Origin: Polaromonas sp.
GTDB lineage: Bacteria > Pseudomonadota > Gammaproteobacteria > Burkholderiales > Burkholderiaceae_C
NCBI GenBank assembly: GCA_023259235.1
Contig: JAHFQQ010000015.1
Location: 1 to 21,504, forward strand
Direction of reading: 5' to 3'
DNA length: 21,504 bases
The translations under genes were made by a program, and so were the position numbers. The first letter of the stretch is position 1, and the number at the start of each line of letters is the position of its first letter. Below, piece after piece: positions 15,227 through 21,504 of the stretch. The notes beneath the pieces were generated by a model. It worked only from the letters and a program-made list of their open reading frames with translations. It did not search any database and was not told where the DNA came from.

Positions 15227-16057
15227 TCAGCGGCAATACATGACCACGGCGGGCGAAGCCACAGCAGGCAGCTCTTCGCCTGGCGCCTGGCCTGTGAGTT
15301 CGTGCAGATGCTGCGCATAAAGCGCTTGCAGGCGTTCGGGCGTCACGGCGGCGGCGGGCAAATCGAACGCCAGCTCGCCCTCGCGCAGACCGACGATGCG
15401 CGGAAAATTTTGCAGCGCCATCTCGACGTGGTGCAGCGTGGTGACCAGCGTCGCGCCGCGTTCGCGCGCCGCCTGGGTGAGCGACGCGACGGCCTGCTGC
15501 CCGCATGTCGGGTCGAGCGCCGAAAGCGGTTCGTCGACCAGCAGCAAGCTGGCGTCGGCCACCAGCGCACGGGCCAGGCCGACGCGCTGGCGCTCGCCGC
15601 CCGAGAGCCGGTCGACCCGGTCAAACAGCTTGTCGCTCAAGTCAAAGCGCGCCAGCGCGGCGTCGGCCAGGGCAATGGCCGTGGGGTAAAACAGGCTGCG
15701 CAGGCTCTGCCACAAGCCAATGTGCGGCAGGCGCCCGGCCAGCACGGCGGTCACCACGCGCTGGCGCGGCGGCAGTGGCGGCACCTGCGGCGCCAGGAAC
15801 AGCTTGCCGCGCAGTCGCTGCAACTGGCGGCGCGGCAGCTGCCACGGATCGCGCCCATCGAGTTGCAGGCTGCCGACAGCCGGTGGCAGCGCGCAGGCCA
15901 GCACATGCAGCAGCGTGGTCTTGCCCGCGCCCGACGGCCCGATGACGGCGATCTGCTCGCCAGCGGCCACCTGCAGCGACAAACCGCGCAGCGCCGCCGC
16001 GGCATCACGCCTGGCAGCGGGATGCCGCGCCGACATGTTGTCCAGCCTTATCTTCAT
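15227..16057 (-). CDS. PhnC-like ABC transporter ATPase (putative selenate transporter)
   Basis: A 276-residue cytoplasmic ATPase with all ABC motifs: Walker A GPSGAGKTT (40-48), the signature LSGGERQ (151-157), Walker B with D-loop LLLVDEPLSALD (171-182), and the switch histidine in TTLHHVE. FLAPQ at 87-91 is the Q-loop. It is closest in style to PhnC. It energises import through the two permeases that follow. The gene before it ends 61 bp upstream; that gap carries a copy of the 44-bp dispersed repeat, so the distance may have been enlarged by insertion. No clear ribosome binding site precedes the ATG. The tail after residue 235 is unremarkable. Confidence 0.88.
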   Translation of the reverse strand: MKIRLDNMSARHPAARRDAAAALRGLSLQVAAGEQIAVIGPSGAGKTTLLHVLACALPPAVGSLQLDGRDPWQLPRRQLQRLRGKLFLAPQVPPLPPRQRVVTAVLAGRLPHIGLWQSLRSLFYPTAIALADAALARFDLSDKLFDRVDRLSGGERQRVGLARALVADASLLLVDEPLSALDPTCGQQAVASLTQAARERGATLVTTLHHVEMALQNFPRIVGLREGELAFDLPAAAVTPERLQALYAQHLHELTGQAPGEELPAVASPAVVMYCR

Positions 16058-16070
16058 ATAAGAATGGCCT

Positions 16071-16114
16071 TTCGCCCTTTACCAACGGGCGTAAGTAGCT
16101 ATCAGTTTAGTAGC
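16071..16114 (+). repeat. 44-bp dispersed two-hairpin repeat, copy 4 (between phnD-like and phnC-like genes)
   Basis: The only intergenic copy. Both stems are intact: CGCCC/GGGCG around columns 3-21, and GCTA (28-31) with TAGC (41-44). It fills most of the 61-bp gap between the binding-protein stop and the ATPase start, so it would be transcribed as a double hairpin in the operon mRNA. There it could act as a processing or stabilising site that sets binding-protein levels above the ATPase. Confidence 0.8.
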
Positions 16115-16118
16115 GTCC

Positions 16119-16985
16119 TTACTTCAGCAAACCCGCGCTGCGGGCTGCCGCCTCGATGCCCTTGTAGTTCTCGGCACGGGTCGGCACGAAACGCGTGGCG
16201 CGTTGCAGCGCCAGGATTTCCTTGCCTTCAGGCGTGTTCGGGTTCAGGTCCAGAAACGCCTTGCGCAGCTTTTCGCGCAGCGCGGCCGGCATGTCGGCAT
16301 GCACCGTCCAGTTGTAGTCGTAATAGGTCGGCGTGGTGAAGAACACGCGAACCTTTGACGGGTCCACCTTCTTATCGGCCACGAACTTGTCCCAGACCGA
16401 AATATTGAGCGCGCCTGCATCGACCTTGCCTGCGGCCACCGCAGCGATGGTGGCGTCATGGGCGCCCGAATAGGCGACGCGCCTGAAGTCCTTGTCGGGG
16501 TCAATTCTGGCGTCCAGCAGGAAGCTGCGCGGCATCAGGTGGCCCGAAGTGCTGGACTGCGAGCCAAAGCTGAACGTCTTGCCCTTGAGGTCGGCCAACG
16601 ATTTGATGCCGGCATCGCTGGTGATGAAGACGGAACGGAATTTTTCGTCTTCTTCACGCTGCACCAGCGGAATCATCTTGCCGCCCGAGCGCACATTGGC
16701 CTGGACAAAGGTGAAGCCGCCAAACCAGGCCATGTCAATCTGCTTGTTGACCAGCGCTTCAACCGACGCGGCATAGTCGGTCACGGGCGTGAACTCGACC
16801 TTCATGCCGAGCCTGCCTTCCAGGTACTTGACCAGCGGCGCCGCCTTGCGGGCCAGCTCGGTCGGCGATTCGTCGGGAATGGCGGTCATGCGAAAGACTT
16901 GCTGGGCCTGGGCCGCTCCGGCAAAGGCCAGCACGGCGCAGGCAGCCAGGGCCCTGAAGGCATTCGATCGAAAAACGCTGATCAT
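16119..16985 (-). CDS. Putative selenate ABC transporter substrate-binding protein (PhnD superfamily)
   Basis: A 288-residue periplasmic binding protein with a clear signal peptide (about 1-27, ending AQA before QQVFRM). The mature protein has the PhnD-type fold: AIPDESPTELARKAAPLVKYL, then VTDYAASVEALVNKQIDMAW, GGFTFVQA, the SSTSGHLMPR ligand-loop segment, YSGAHDATIAAVAAGKVDAGA and TPTYYDYNWTV. From memory these last blocks are typical of the subgroup named putative selenate ABC transporter binding protein (TIGR04553), which tends to accompany selD. The SelD-fusion gene at the right end of this window agrees. Phosphonate or phosphite binding is the alternative; no C-P lyase genes are visible. 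An AGGA lies about 8 nt before the ATG. It is the first gene of its operon. Confidence 0.75.
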   Translation of the reverse strand: MISVFRSNAFRALAACAVLAFAGAAQAQQVFRMTAIPDESPTELARKAAPLVKYLEGRLGMKVEFTPVTDYAASVEALVNKQIDMAWFGGFTFVQANVRSGGKMIPLVQREEDEKFRSVFITSDAGIKSLADLKGKTFSFGSQSSTSGHLMPRSFLLDARIDPDKDFRRVAYSGAHDATIAAVAAGKVDAGALNISVWDKFVADKKVDPSKVRVFFTTPTYYDYNWTVHADMPAALREKLRKAFLDLNPNTPEGKEILALQRATRFVPTRAENYKGIEAAARSAGLLK

Positions 16986-17249
16986 AAAAAATTCCTGAAA
17001 ATGGGTTGAAAAACCTCAGCGGATATTAAACCTGACAACGAAAATCCCTGGGCACTGCCCTGCATAAGCAGGCTGGCAAGGCCATGGTGCTCTGCTCCGG
17101 CCCGGACAAACCCTCTCGATCAAAAGTGCGGACGCTGCCTCATTGCCTGCGCAGGCACCTCGCATCAGCGCGGCCTCGGCAGGGGCGTATTTTGACGGCG
17201 GGACTTGCCGAACCAGACCCCCCGGTTCGGGCATGACGACGACAGCCTG
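16986..17249 (-). other. 264-bp gap upstream of the selenate-type operon
   Basis: No convincing gene is seen here; a 72-codon frame at 17016-17234 has no recognisable protein character. The gap contains a hairpin just after the second transporter (CCGAACC 17208-17214 with GGTTCGG 17224-17230), which could be its terminator, though no T run follows. It also holds a perfect 14-bp palindrome, TGCCTGCGCAGGCA (17144-17157), and a small CCTGC-ATAA-GCAGG hairpin (17058-17072). The stretch near 17020-17035 is AT-rich and probably holds the operon promoter, but I cannot assign boxes firmly. Confidence 0.45.
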
Positions 17250-18086
17250 CTAGATACCGTCGCCATCAACATAGCCGGCCGACATGGCATTGCGTATCAC
17301 CCTGACATTGTCGCCGAACGCCTGGGCTTCGCGCCGCCTGGGCCGTGGCAGGTCGATGATCAGGTCCTGAGCGACGCGCGCCGGCTTGCCATCGAGCAAA
17401 ATAACCCGATCCGCCAGATAGACCGCCTCGTCGAGATCGTGGGTGACCAGCAGGATCGAGGTTCCGGTTTCACGCCAGATGCGCAGCAGTTCGTCCTGCA
17501 GGGACTGGCGGGTGATGGTGTCGAGGGCGCTGAAGGGCTCATCCATCAACAGCAGCGCCGGTTGTACTGCAAGGGCGCGCGCCAAGCCGACCCGCTGGCG
17601 CTGACCGCCTGAAAGTTGATGCGGCCATTTTCGTTCCGCGCCGGCCAGCCCGACCAGCTTCAGCGCCGCGACCGCCCGACGATGGCGTTCGGCGCGTGCC
17701 GCCACCAGCCCTTCGAGACCGAACTCGACATTACCGGCGACGCGTCGCCATGGCAGCAAGCGCGGTTCCTGAAATACCATGGCTGCTGGCCGCTGTCCAG
17801 CGGCGGGGCGGGCGGTGACCTCCACGGTTCCGGACTGCGGCGGAATCAGGCCTGCGATCACCCTTAGCAAGGTTGATTTACCCGCGCCCGACGGGCCGAC
17901 CACCGCCAAAAAACCGCCTCGGCCCAGGGTCAGGGTGAGTTCCTCCAGCACGATGGTCACCTCGCCGTCCGCGTCGCCATAGCCGAACGCCAGGCCGCGA
18001 ATATCGACGATGACGCCGCCCTGCGTTTCGGCGCTGGCTGGCGCCATGGCGCGAGTGGCGACGCCCGGCTGCGGTTGGGCGCTCAT
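17250..18086 (-). CDS. ABC transporter ATPase, nitrate/sulfonate/taurine (SsuB/TauB) type
   Basis: A 278-residue cytoplasmic ATPase. Walker A is GPSGAGKST (64-72), the Q-loop is VFQEPRLLPW (104-113), the signature is LSGGQRQRV (158-166), Walker B is LLLMDEPFSALD (178-189), and the switch region THDLDEAVYLADR follows. FQEPRLLPWR is characteristic of the SsuB/TauB/NrtD group. Its ATG overlaps the permease stop by 4 bp (ATGA), so translation is coupled. The first 25 residues are a low-complexity, Ala/Pro-rich extension before the domain. It works with the permease and binding protein upstream. The substrate is unknown; sulfonates or other organosulfur compounds are typical of the family. Confidence 0.9.
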   Translation of the reverse strand: MSAQPQPGVATRAMAPASAETQGGVIVDIRGLAFGYGDADGEVTIVLEELTLTLGRGGFLAVVGPSGAGKSTLLRVIAGLIPPQSGTVEVTARPAAGQRPAAMVFQEPRLLPWRRVAGNVEFGLEGLVAARAERHRRAVAALKLVGLAGAERKWPHQLSGGQRQRVGLARALAVQPALLLMDEPFSALDTITRQSLQDELLRIWRETGTSILLVTHDLDEAVYLADRVILLDGKPARVAQDLIIDLPRPRRREAQAFGDNVRVIRNAMSAGYVDGDGI

Positions 18087-18847
18087 GGCGCCCAGGCCAG
18101 AAAGCGGCGAGACGTCAGTTGAAACAGCCAGTCGCTCAGACCGTAAAGCAGGGCAATAGTCAGCATGTACACCACCACGATTTGTGTCGCCAGCAGGCCG
18201 GAGGCATCCATCATGCGCTGACCGATACCGGGAATGCCGAACAATTCGCTTGCCACCACCACCATCCAGCCCTGGCCAAAGCCGGCGCGCAGACCGCCGA
18301 AGATGCCAGGCGCGGCGGCCGGCAGCACGATTTTGCCAAGGCGCGCCAGCACGCCGCCGTGCCCGAAGGCGCGCGCCAGTTCAACCAGGCCGGGGTCGAT
18401 CTGCTTGACGGCCGATAGCGTGGCGAAATAGTTCAGCCAGAATACGCTGATGGAGATGATGAAGGCGGCGGCAGCCTCGCTCACGCCGAACCAGATCAGT
18501 GCGAACGGGATCCAGGCCAGCGGCGGAATCGGCCGGAGCATCCGGGCCAGGCCGGCTTGCGCCGCCTCGAAGACTGGCGATTGACCGACCGCAACGCCAA
18601 CGGCTACGCCGAGCAGGCTGCCGATGGCGACGCCTATCAAATAGTGATGCAGGCTTTGCAGCACCACCCGCAACCAGATGCCATTGCCAAGTTCTCCCAT
18701 GACTGCCGCCGGGATGGCGCTGGGCGGTGGAACCAGCGCCGGCGGCAACAAGCCGCTCCGGGCCACCGCCTCCCACAGCAGCAAAAATCCCACAACGCCG
18801 CCGGTGGCCAGCAACAGCACCCTGCCCAGGCGCAACTCCCTGCTCAT
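18083..18847 (-). CDS. ABC transporter permease, nitrate/sulfonate/taurine (SsuC/TauC) type
   Basis: A 254-residue inner-membrane permease with about six hydrophobic segments. The start has VVGFLLLWEAVARSGLLPPALVPPPS, the usual first helix and P-rich loop of this family. The coupling loop is in ELARAFGHGGVLARLGKIVLPAAAPGI, where the E-A-G spacing and LPAA are family hallmarks. GWMVVVASELFG follows. It overlaps the binding-protein gene before it and the ATPase gene after it by 4 bp each (ATGA), so the three form one coupled operon. Nothing in the permease itself shows the substrate. Confidence 0.9.
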   Translation of the reverse strand: MSRELRLGRVLLLATGGVVGFLLLWEAVARSGLLPPALVPPPSAIPAAVMGELGNGIWLRVVLQSLHHYLIGVAIGSLLGVAVGVAVGQSPVFEAAQAGLARMLRPIPPLAWIPFALIWFGVSEAAAAFIISISVFWLNYFATLSAVKQIDPGLVELARAFGHGGVLARLGKIVLPAAAPGIFGGLRAGFGQGWMVVVASELFGIPGIGQRMMDASGLLATQIVVVYMLTIALLYGLSDWLFQLTSRRFLAWAP

Positions 18848-19914
18848 TCAGCCTTCCTCACCTGATCGTAGATCGTCGGATCGATCAACGCCTTCAGATC
18901 GACCGCCTTGGCCAGCGAGCCGATGGAAATCTGGTAATCCTGCAATCGTGCGGCCGGCTCCAGCAGCCGATGCGGGTCGGCGTTGTAGGTGTCCAGCGAG
19001 GCGCGCAATGACGTTTCGATCACCGCCGTCGGGACCAGGCCCTGGCCGATGACAGAGGCGATGTCGCGGGCCGCCCTGGCCGGGTCCTTGTGGATCAACT
19101 CGGTCGCGCGGATATGCAACACCACCAGCTTGCGCACCGCTGCGGGATGGGCGGCGACGACGCGTTCACTGGCGGCAAGCACGGCGCCGGGGGCATTGGG
19201 CAGCATTTCATCGCCCGTCACAACGACCCGAGCGGTTTTGTCGCGGCTCGCCACGATGGCTGGAATCGGGTCCAGCACCGACGCACCGTCAACCGCTCCC
19301 GACAGCAGGGCCTGCTGCATCTGCTCGGCGCCCATGCCGAGAATCTCCACGTCCGCCGGAGCGACCTTCGCCACCTCGAACAGGTAATACCGCATGAGGG
19401 TGTCGGGCACCGACCCCTTCGGCAGGGTGGCGAGCTTGACCGGCCGGCCCTGGCGCTTATGGTAGCTTGCGAAGACTTGCGCCGCATTGGCTCCCTTGCT
19501 GAATGCGGTGGCGAAATCGCCGCGGCCGAGCAGACCGCCCTGGCCCGCGGTATTGTTTGCCAATATCTTCAGGTCGACGCCGTGGGCCCGCGCCACCATA
19601 GCCGGGCCGATGCCAATATAAGCCACGTCGAATTTGCTGGACGCCAGCGCCTGCACCATCGCCGGTCCGGAGGAAAAACGCGTCATTTTCAGATCGAGGT
19701 CGGCCTGCTTGAGCCAGCCTTCCTGCTGCATGACGAAAAGCTGGGCCATGGCGAGGATCGGGATATAGGCGACCTCCAGGTGAGTGGTCTCCGCCCGGGC
19801 CGGGGCCGATGGCGCCGTCAGCAAGCCGGTGGCCAGCGCGATAGCGAGCGCCGGGGTAGCCAGCAACCGGCGGGCGAGGCGCCGGGGGGCGAAAGAGTGG
19901 AATGATTGGCGCAT
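18844..19914 (-). CDS. ABC transporter substrate-binding protein, nitrate/sulfonate/taurine type
   Basis: A 356-residue periplasmic binding protein of the SsuA/TauA/ThiY-like type. The start is the ATG at 19912-19914. It gives a basic then hydrophobic signal peptide (RRLARRLLATPALAIALATG) with cleavage likely after APARA at about residue 41. A TTG at 19986 would add a non-signal extension. The mature start LEVAYIPILAMAQLFVMQQEGWL is typical of the family's first lobe. RFSSGPAMVQALASSKFDVAYIGIGPAMVARAHG follows, and later PDTLMRYYLFEVAKV. The ligand is not evident; alkanesulfonates, taurine, nitrate and other small anions are all served by relatives. It is the first gene of the three-gene operon, divergent from egtD. 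Confidence 0.88.
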   Translation of the reverse strand: MRQSFHSFAPRRLARRLLATPALAIALATGLLTAPSAPARAETTHLEVAYIPILAMAQLFVMQQEGWLKQADLDLKMTRFSSGPAMVQALASSKFDVAYIGIGPAMVARAHGVDLKILANNTAGQGGLLGRGDFATAFSKGANAAQVFASYHKRQGRPVKLATLPKGSVPDTLMRYYLFEVAKVAPADVEILGMGAEQMQQALLSGAVDGASVLDPIPAIVASRDKTARVVVTGDEMLPNAPGAVLAASERVVAAHPAAVRKLVVLHIRATELIHKDPARAARDIASVIGQGLVPTAVIETSLRASLDTYNADPHRLLEPAARLQDYQISIGSLAKAVDLKALIDPTIYDQVRKAE

Positions 19915-19996
19915 ATCGGGGTCTTTCGGTTGGTTGCCAGGGAGGTCAGGATGCAGCGGCGGCGCGGCAAAATCCAGCGAATTCAAGCAGGCATCT

Positions 19997-20025
19997 TATA
20001 CACAATAACTAGCAATAAAAGTCAA
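19997..20025 (-). promoter_or_regulatory. Sigma-70 promoter of the second ABC operon
   Basis: On the minus strand TTGACT (20025-20020) and TGTATA (20002-19997) have a 17-bp spacer; TATAAG two bases further is an alternative -10 box. The region 19987-20070 is much richer in A and T than its neighbours. Transcription would start near 19990, about 75 nt before the binding-protein ATG. Confidence 0.65.
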
Positions 20026-20128
20026 TCCTAAGACCTTCTGGGTATATCGATATTCCTCAGTCCTGGCGCTAACGTGCGAAAAGTCCTTTACGCTCGGCAA
20101 GGCGCAAGCCCCTGCTACATTATTGAAG

Positions 20129-21145
20129 ATGCCTGCTCCAGCCCCCCGCTCCACGCCCGCTTTTGAGCCGGATCCGGTAGCTGATTCCGCCCATTCACGG
20201 CTGCCCGATTTTGTCCAGTTGCAGCAGCAGGACCCGGCTGCCGTGCGCACCGAACTGCTGCAGGGCCTGCTGGCCGCGCCGGCCTATACTGCCCCCAAAT
20301 ACTTGTATGACGCGCTCGGTTCAAAGCTGTTTGAGGCCATCACCGAACTGCCCGAGTACTACCCCACGCGCACCGAAGCAGCCATCTTCGAAGCCCACGC
20401 GGCGGCCATGGCGGCGCTGCTGCCGAGCGGCGCCACGCTGGTCGATCTGGGCGCTGGCAACTGCGAAAAAGCTGCCCGGCTGTTTGGCATTTTCCAGCCG
20501 CGGCGCTATGTTGCGGTCGATATTTCGGTGGAGTTTTTGCACAAGTCGCTGGCCAGCCTGCAGGCGCAATTTCCGGCACTGGCCATGCTCGGTGTCGGCA
20601 TGGATTTCTCAAGCTCGCTGACGCTGCCGCCACAGGCCGGCAGCGGGCCGCGCGTGCTGTTTTATCCGGGCTCGAGCATCGGCAATTTCACGCCCGAACA
20701 AGCGCTGGTTTTTTTGCGGCAGGCCCGGGCCGCCAGCAGTGGCGGCGGCCTGCTGATCGGCGTTGATCTGGTCAAGCCGCGCGAAGTGCTGGAGCCCGCC
20801 TATGACGACGCGCTCGGCGTCACCGCCGCCTTCAACCGCAACCTGCTGTCGCACCTGAACCGGCTGACGGGCGCCGACTTCAAACTGGCGGACTGGCAGC
20901 ACGTGGCCTTTTTCAACACCGGCAAGTCGCGCATTGAAATGCATTTGCAGGCGCTGCATCCGGTGCCGGTGCGCTGGCCAGATGGCGAGCGGCGCTTTGC
21001 CACGGGCGAGCGCATCCACACCGAGAACTCGTACAAGTGGCGCCAGGCTGATTTCGCCGCGCTGCTCAAGACCGCCGGTTTCGCGCAGACCCATGCCTGG
21101 ACCGATGAACGCGGCTGGTTTGCGGTGTTTTTGGCACAGGCCTGA
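20129..21145 (+). CDS. egtD: L-histidine N-alpha-methyltransferase (hercynine synthase) EgtD
   Basis: A 338-residue SAM-dependent enzyme that trimethylates histidine to hercynine, the first step to ergothioneine and also the precursor of selenoneine. Family marks in order are KYLYDALGSKLFEAITELP (57-75), YYPTRTE (77-83), the SAM motif DLGAGN (106-111), FYPGSSIGNF (178-187), YDDALGVTAAFN (225-236), FNTGKSRIEMHL (262-273) and HTENSYKW (297-304), the last near the histidine-binding site. The ATG at 20129 is used; TTG two codons earlier is possible. No Shine-Dalgarno is seen and TACATT lies 7 nt upstream, so a leaderless transcript is possible. Three bases separate its stop from the SelD-fusion gene, which implies co-translation. 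No egtB is in the window. Confidence 0.93.
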   Translation: MPAPAPRSTPAFEPDPVADSAHSRLPDFVQLQQQDPAAVRTELLQGLLAAPAYTAPKYLYDALGSKLFEAITELPEYYPTRTEAAIFEAHAAAMAALLPSGATLVDLGAGNCEKAARLFGIFQPRRYVAVDISVEFLHKSLASLQAQFPALAMLGVGMDFSSSLTLPPQAGSGPRVLFYPGSSIGNFTPEQALVFLRQARAASSGGGLLIGVDLVKPREVLEPAYDDALGVTAAFNRNLLSHLNRLTGADFKLADWQHVAFFNTGKSRIEMHLQALHPVPVRWPDGERRFATGERIHTENSYKWRQADFAALLKTAGFAQTHAWTDERGWFAVFLAQA

Positions 21146-21148
21146 GCG

Positions 21149-21504
21149 ATGCAGACGCAGCCGGTCCTGCGCGACATCGTACTGGTCGGCGGAGGCCACA
21201 GCCATGTGGTCGTGCTGAAAAACTTTGGCATGAAGCCGCTGCCCGGCGTGCGCCTGACCGTGATCTGCCGCGATACGCACACACCCTATTCGGGCATGCT
21301 GCCGGGCTACATTGCCGGCCACTACAGCTACGACGACGTGCATATCGACCTGAGCACGCTGGCCGCGTTTGCCGGTGCGCGCTTTTTCAAGGACGAAGTC
21401 ATCGCCCTGGACCGCGCGTCAGGCAAGGTGCTGTGCCGCAACCGCCCGCCGGTGCCTTACGACCGGCTATCGATCAACATCGGCTCGACGCCGCAAATGA
21501 GCCA
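21149..21504 (+). CDS. selD: N-terminal pyridine nucleotide-disulfide oxidoreductase part of a SelD-fusion protein (selenophosphate synthase), truncated by the window
   Basis: The first 118 codons of a gene running off the right edge. It begins with an FAD-binding beta-alpha-beta motif, IVLVGGGHSHVVVLKNFG (residues 10-27), then TPYSGMLPGYIAGHY and NIGSTPQM. This is the N-terminal domain found fused in front of SelD in various proteobacteria and cyanobacteria (TIGR03169, Nterm_to_SelD, as I remember it). SelD makes selenophosphate from selenide and ATP; the attached oxidoreductase probably supplies the reduced selenium. The SelD half itself is outside the window, so the fusion is inferred, and the oxidoreductase could stand alone. 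The ATG follows egtD by 3 bp. The selenate-type transporter nearby supports a selenium role. Confidence 0.75.
   Translation, partial: MQTQPVLRDIVLVGGGHSHVVVLKNFGMKPLPGVRLTVICRDTHTPYSGMLPGYIAGHYSYDDVHIDLSTLAAFAGARFFKDEVIALDRASGKVLCRNRPPVPYDRLSINIGSTPQMS

Noticed and set aside
13510..16985. Phosphonate (phnCDE) uptake and C-P lyase locus
   Set aside because: The transporter is PhnCDE-like, but no phnG-M, phnX or ptxD genes accompany it. The binding-protein motifs and nearby SelD-type gene favour selenate. Phosphonate or phosphite uptake is not fully excluded.
17016..17234. Small minus-strand open frame of 72 codons upstream of the binding-protein gene
   Set aside because: It has no ribosome binding site or recognisable family, and it runs through palindromes and a hairpin of the intergenic region.
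19451..19483. Possible fifth copy of the 44-bp element in the second binding-protein gene
   Set aside because: It shares only GGCGC ends and GTAGCTTGCG in reverse orientation; the spacing and the conserved AGCTA/AGC frame do not fit.

Overview
The window reads as chromosomal DNA of a high-GC betaproteobacterium. It is most likely from the order Burkholderiales, family Comamonadaceae (Polaromonas, Rhodoferax or Variovorax-like). This rests on recognisable gene orders (tyrS with dtd; anmK, erpA, a bactofilin, a DUF6776 protein, rpsI and rplM together; ahcY, tlyA and metF together), on the protein sequences, and on short intergenic repeats of a kind I recall from that family. No tRNA, rRNA, CRISPR array or transposase is visible.

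Positions 1-9.8 kb are ordinary housekeeping. The tail of a SulP-type anion transporter meets a minus-strand group tyrS, a cation diffusion facilitator gene and dtd. Divergent from tyrS is a membrane-anchored M23 peptidase, then three and a half tandem 84-bp repeats, then anmK for cell-wall recycling. Convergent with anmK, across a shared hairpin terminator, lie erpA, a bactofilin and a DUF6776 protein. The ribosomal pair rplM-rpsI follows, with a perfect 20-bp palindrome in its leader, and divergent from it is rlmJ.

Positions 9.8-13.5 kb are a one-carbon and methyl-cycle block on the minus strand: ahcY, tlyA and metF. ahcY is preceded by a recognisable S-adenosylhomocysteine (SAH) riboswitch, followed by an intrinsic terminator that can compete with an alternative pairing. 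A large imperfect inverted repeat separates ahcY from tlyA.

Positions 13.5-21.5 kb look accessory and centre on selenium. A four-gene ABC transporter (binding protein, ATPase, two permeases) resembles PhnDCE, but its binding protein matches the clade annotated as a putative selenate transporter. A second, translationally coupled ABC transporter of the nitrate/sulfonate/taurine type follows. Divergent from it are egtD (histidine betaine synthase) and, 3 bp later, the N-terminal oxidoreductase half of a gene that in related genomes is fused to selenophosphate synthase (SelD). Together these suggest selenate uptake feeding selenophosphate, with hercynine available for selenoneine or ergothioneine. 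The deciding genes would lie beyond the right edge.

A 44-bp two-hairpin repeat occurs in four gap-free copies. Three sit inside the coding sequences of anmK, rlmJ and tlyA, read in different frames or orientations, and one lies between phnD-like and phnC-like genes. Two of the coding copies coincide with protein segments I believe are absent from distant homologues.
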